From positions 3,288,501-3,352,500 of the forward strand of contig OX387200.1 of the NCBI GenBank assembly GCA_947561715.1: a stretch of DNA of 64,000 nt. Direction: 5' to 3'. Position 1 is the stretch's first letter; each line of letters begins with the position of its first letter. Below are positions 61,111-64,000 of the stretch, piece by piece. Below the pieces are notes generated by a model, which was given only the letters and a program-made list of their open reading frames with translations, did no database searches and was not told the origin of the DNA. This DNA comes from Ascidia mentula (lineage: Eukaryota; Chordata; Ascidiacea; Phlebobranchia; Ascidiidae). The translations under genes and the position numbers were made by a program.

Positions 61111-62263
61111 ATGGAGAGATGGGCTGGGAAGGTTGCGTTGGTTACTGGTGGGTCTGTTGGCATTGGAAAGGCCATTGTTAAAAAGCTTGTTCAACATGGG
61201 ATGAAAGTTGTGACATGTGCAAGAAATACAGAGCAGCTGAACGAGTTTGCAATAGGTCTCAATGAAACAGGGCCTGGTAAATTGTTTCCGAAGAAATGTG
61301 ACCTTTCTAATGAAAAAGAAATTCTAGATATGTTTGGTTTCATCAAAGAAATGTTTGGAGTACTACACGTTTGCATCAATAATGCTGGATTGTCAAAAAA
61401 CACTCATATTCTGGATGGAAAAACAGAGGTAAGAAAATCAAGCTTGTGTAATCTTGCACAAAGGCTAGAACAGTAATGGCTCTGTTAGTAATTTTAGATA
61501 ACTGCACACCAGTTTGTAGTTATCATGACAGGTAAGTACTCAGATTCATAATTCTATATCATTATACTTGCTCATATCTCTGACAGTGGTTGGTTCAACT
61601 ACAGTGGGAGTTTAAATTATTCCTTGTGTGTTTCAGGACTGGAGACAGGTGTTTGATGTGAACATGCTGGGACTGTCAATATGTGTGAGAGAATCTGTTC
61701 AGATAATGAGGGACTGTGGAGTGGATGATGGTCATGTGATTAATCTGGGCAGCGTTGTGAGTCGAGCAGTGGGGGATAAGCCATTTTATGCTGGTACCAA
61801 GTTTGCCGTAAGGGCTTTGACTGAAGGTTTACGGTTGGAACTTCGTGCTCTCAAGTCACACATTCGTGCTACACTGATTTGCCCTGGTCTAGTAAAAACG
61901 GAATTTGCTTGCAGGTAAGAAAAAAATGTTCTTCCTTTTAAAAATAATTTGCATTGTGGGTTATAATCAATCAGTGCAACCTGATGCAATCTCAAAGCTA
62001 TACCTTTGCTTGCCTACTAAATTAGAACTATAACAGCAAAGCAATTTAAGCAGTGCTATGACATAGTTCCCTAAAACAAATTTATTACATTTAGGGCATA
62101 TGGTAGTGAAGTGGGAGACAGAATTTACACCAATAATCCAGTCATGGATGGCACTGATATTGCAGACGCGGTTGTCTATGCTCTTGCTGCCCCAAAGCAT
62201 GTTGATGTCAATGACATCATCATTATGCCTACTGCACAGAAATCTATCAATTATCCCCGATAA
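61111..62263 (+). CDS. DHRS11-like short-chain dehydrogenase/reductase, copy B
   Basis: Three exons in phase: 61111-61428, 61637-61914, 62095-62263; 254 aa. It starts MERWAGKVALVTGGSVGIGK and keeps TGGSVGIG, CARN, NNAG, a catalytic Ser (NLGSVVS) and YAGTK, so it should be active. Exons 1 and 2 are exactly the same length as in copy A (318 and 278 nt) and the introns sit at the same positions; exon 3 is four codons longer and more divergent, ending MPTAQKSINYPR instead of RPTEQAL. A recent but diverging tandem duplication, with possible change of substrate at the C-terminal lid. Confidence 0.93.
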
Positions 62264-62902
62264 ATGGTGTTTCTGTGGTAGCTATACAATATTTTGTATT
62301 TTTCTTTTGCATATCAGTGTCGCAAATACTTTGTATTTGTATGTGGGAACAATTTGAGTCAAAATATTACAATCAAGCACATCTTCACAGTAGTGTTTTG
62401 TTTTGATGTAATTTCATGGAAGGGAAAATTGAATCCATTAGCTATAAGATAATAAATAATGTTCTGGAAAACAGTTCTACAAAATTAACTGTATGTAGAG
62501 CGTTTTTTTATCATCACGAACGTAACGATGGCCAAGGTACTTTAGGAGGCAACTAAGTACGTTAGCAGTATGCCTCCTTGTCCTTGCGGATTTGGAAAAA
62601 TAAAGGTTCTCCAAAGTTAACCGAAAAGAGAATTAATTAACTTCAGCAATATCGTTTTTTTCACAAAAACACAACTATTTCGTCGAGTAGAAACACAACA
62701 ATTGAATGTATAAATCACGTTTGTAGCTAAAATACGACCCTCTTTTTGCCTACGGTCATCCTACTGGTCTGGATCAAACCAAGCACGTGTTTACAATTTA
62801 CATGATTCCTCTAAAAGTGAGTGAAGTAGCGACGAAATTGAAATGTAAGGTAGTGATTAATTTATTCTTTATTAACAGATTGTAGTAAGTTTACAATAAA
62901 GC
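62264..62902. promoter_or_regulatory. Interval upstream of NOP10
   Basis: Contains the copy-B 3' end and must hold the promoter for the NOP10 pair. No core element was recognised. Confidence 0.35.
62451..62456 (+). terminator. Polyadenylation signal candidate for DHRS11-like B
   Basis: AATAAA 188 bp past the stop codon; another AATAAA lies near 62599. Confidence 0.45.
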
Positions 62903-63100
62903 ATGTATTTGCACTATTACGTTGACGAAAGCGGAAAACGCATATACACGTTGAAAAAGATCAATCCGCTTGACAATACACCAACTCAGTCCGCACATCC
63001 AGCACGATTTTCGCCTGACGACAAATACTCAAGGCAAAGAATACTGTGCAAGCGGCGATTTGGTTTGCTCATTACCCAACAGCCACAAAAACCGATGTGA
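62903..63100 (+). CDS. NOP10: H/ACA ribonucleoprotein complex subunit NOP10
   Basis: A single 65-aa exon (human 64 aa) starting [19 protein letters not shown], with the hallmark [17 protein letters not shown] and the ending [13 protein letters not shown]10 is the small zinc-ribbon-derived subunit that, with dyskerin, GAR1 and NHP2, forms H/ACA snoRNPs for rRNA and snRNA pseudouridylation and telomerase RNA stability, acting in nucleoli and Cajal bodies. The stop is only 70 bp before the next start codon on the same strand, suggesting a shared primary transcript. Its Kozak context is GCATG; no alternative start is seen. Confidence 0.97.
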   Translation: MYLHYYVDESGKRIYTLKKINPLDNTPTQSAHPARFSPDDKYSRQRILCKRRFGLLITQQPQKPM

Positions 63101-63170
63101 TTTATAGTGCAGCTTGACAATTCTCTGTACATATTTATTGTTATTGCTTAATAGACATTTTGTCAGTCCT
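63101..63170 (+). promoter_or_regulatory. Intercistronic gap with splice acceptor, putative trans-splice site
   Basis: The 70 bp between the NOP10 stop and the next ATG contain a pyrimidine-rich stretch (TTTATTGTTATTGCTTAATAG) ending in AG at 63154, 16 bases before the ATG. There is no AATAAA. This is the layout expected at a spliced-leader acceptor inside an operon, known in ascidians. Confidence 0.4.
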
Positions 63171-64000
63171 ATGTTGTCCATTGAAGACTTGCAACTCATT
63201 GATTTTAAAATTTTGAAAAAACTGCAAGATTCAGAGTGCCTTTTGGCATCGGAATTGGCTTTACTCAATGTATTGCCAAAGAGTCTGCATGAACTTTTGG
63301 TACATTTGAATACAAAATGTGTTTCTTGGGAGTTTGTTGCAATATGTCTATCACATATGAGTTGCGTGCAAAACATTTGCACATGCTTGGAAGCTGCAGA
63401 TGTCTGTGAATTGCAGGGATGCAAAACCTTGTTATGTTCTGAAGAACTTTTAGCATGTCTTTTGGACATTGCTTTAAATAAAACAGTCATTTTAAGACAC
63501 ACAGCCACTGTTTCAGTTTCAAAAATTTTGTTAATAAGACAAAAGTGCAAAAACTTGCATTGTTCAACAGTGAAGTCAGTGTGTGATTTTGTACTAGTCA
63601 GCCTGGAAAACAGAAAATTTTTCGCATTAGACCTCATCACCACAATTTTAAAACTTGATGATGAAAATGAAATTGTGCCACACAAAATGCTTGATGCCTT
63701 GCTGAATAAATCTATAGTTGGTTTACAGGAACAACCAACCATTGCAAATTTTGAAACATACATAGATTTTCTGTTGAGAGCAATTGTAAGAGATACTCTG
63801 CTCAAAGACAAGGTCATTTTGCTTGAAAACTCCATTATCTTGAATTTTTTTAACGCTTGTCAAAACGCGCATGTGAGAACCAAATACTTTAAACTATTAA
63901 GGTGTTTACTCCCATTTTCCCACTTTGCTAATGGTTCGGAGTATTCTGAAGGCGTACAGACATTCACAAGAAAACTCCTTTGTGCAATGGTTGACGATAT
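63171..64000 (+). CDS. BRAT1-like helical-repeat protein, N-terminal part (runs off window)
   Basis: An open frame from ATG 63171 (MLSIEDLQLIDFKILKKL) to the window end, 276 codons with no stop. It is leucine- and cysteine-rich, predicted almost wholly helical, in the style of HEAT/ARM repeats. Segments resemble the N-terminal region of BRAT1 in the same order (for example TATVSVSKILLI, ETYIDFLLRAIV and HVRTKYFKLLRCLLP), but this comparison is from memory and identity is low. BRAT1 is an ATM/Integrator-associated HEAT-repeat protein of nucleus and cytoplasm. A 268-codon minus-strand frame over the same bases is its shadow. It lies immediately behind NOP10 on the same strand. Confidence 0.65.
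   Translation, partial: MLSIEDLQLIDFKILKKLQDSECLLASELALLNVLPKSLHELLVHLNTKCVSWEFVAICLSHMSCVQNICTCLEAADVCELQGCKTLLCSEELLACLLDIALNKTVILRHTATVSVSKILLIRQKCKNLHCSTVKSVCDFVLVSLENRKFFALDLITTILKLDDENEIVPHKMLDALLNKSIVGLQEQPTIANFETYIDFLLRAIVRDTLLKDKVILLENSIILNFFNACQNAHVRTKYFKLLRCLLPFSHFANGSEYSEGVQTFTRKLLCAMVDD

Noticed and set aside
63029..63835. 268-codon minus-strand open frame
   Set aside because: Antisense shadow of the plus-strand frame 63171-64000, which is longer, starts right after NOP10, and has helical-repeat composition. The minus frame also overlaps the NOP10 end.
1..64000. CRISPR array, phage, rRNA or intact tRNA gene
   Set aside because: No regularly spaced repeats, no prokaryotic gene organisation, no rRNA core sequence and no foldable tRNA were seen.

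Overview
The window reads as nuclear DNA of a compact invertebrate chordate, most likely an ascidian tunicate. The evidence is animal-type split genes, mostly short introns (about 60-400 bp) with GT/AG borders, close gene spacing, chordate-like orthologues (IQCH, DRG2, EIF3M, DHRS11, NOP10, an ESE-type ETS factor, a tetraspanin) and one very tight NOP10/downstream-gene pair that looks like a tunicate operon. The species assignment is inference. Exons were joined by eye from protein similarity, splice consensus and reading phase. Every multi-exon model given with high confidence keeps phase through all its exons.

Left block (1-11.4 kb): the 5' two thirds of IQCH on the minus strand (15 exons, running off the left edge) is head-to-head with DRG2 on the plus strand (9 exons) across about 0.6 kb. 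IQCH introns hold a hAT-type MITE with an 8-bp target duplication and a small inverted-repeat element. That element carries a hammerhead-ribozyme-like core and a 12/13-bp target duplication. Behind DRG2 (11.5-12.5 kb) lies a composite: an outer element with 16-bp terminal inverted repeats and, inside it, a 509-bp insertion with 162-bp arms, a one-sided 30-bp tail and a 12-bp target duplication. The two inner elements share the same layout and look like non-autonomous Penelope-like elements.

Middle block (12.5-41.9 kb): about 14 kb without a recognisable gene but with promoter-like clusters (CRE, ETS, a palindromic kappa-B site), a perfect 22-bp hairpin and a 20-bp palindrome. It is followed by an unrecognised two-exon basic coding segment (26.6-27.9 kb) and a seven-exon ESE-class ETS transcription factor (31.1-40.2 kb) with long introns. 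The two coding segments may be one gene.

Right block (41.9-64 kb): an eight-exon tetraspanin (minus), a repeat-bearing spacer with tRNA-like SINE pieces, the C-terminal two exons of a fibrinogen-related protein, an intronless 323-aa protein of unknown function, EIF3M (minus, 10 exons), two tandem DHRS11-like SDR genes, and NOP10 with a second open frame only 70 bp downstream. That frame is open to the window edge and resembles BRAT1. The housekeeping genes (translation factor, translational GTPase, H/ACA snoRNP subunit) and cilia/sperm gene IQCH show no shared pathway; they are neighbours in a gene-dense genome.
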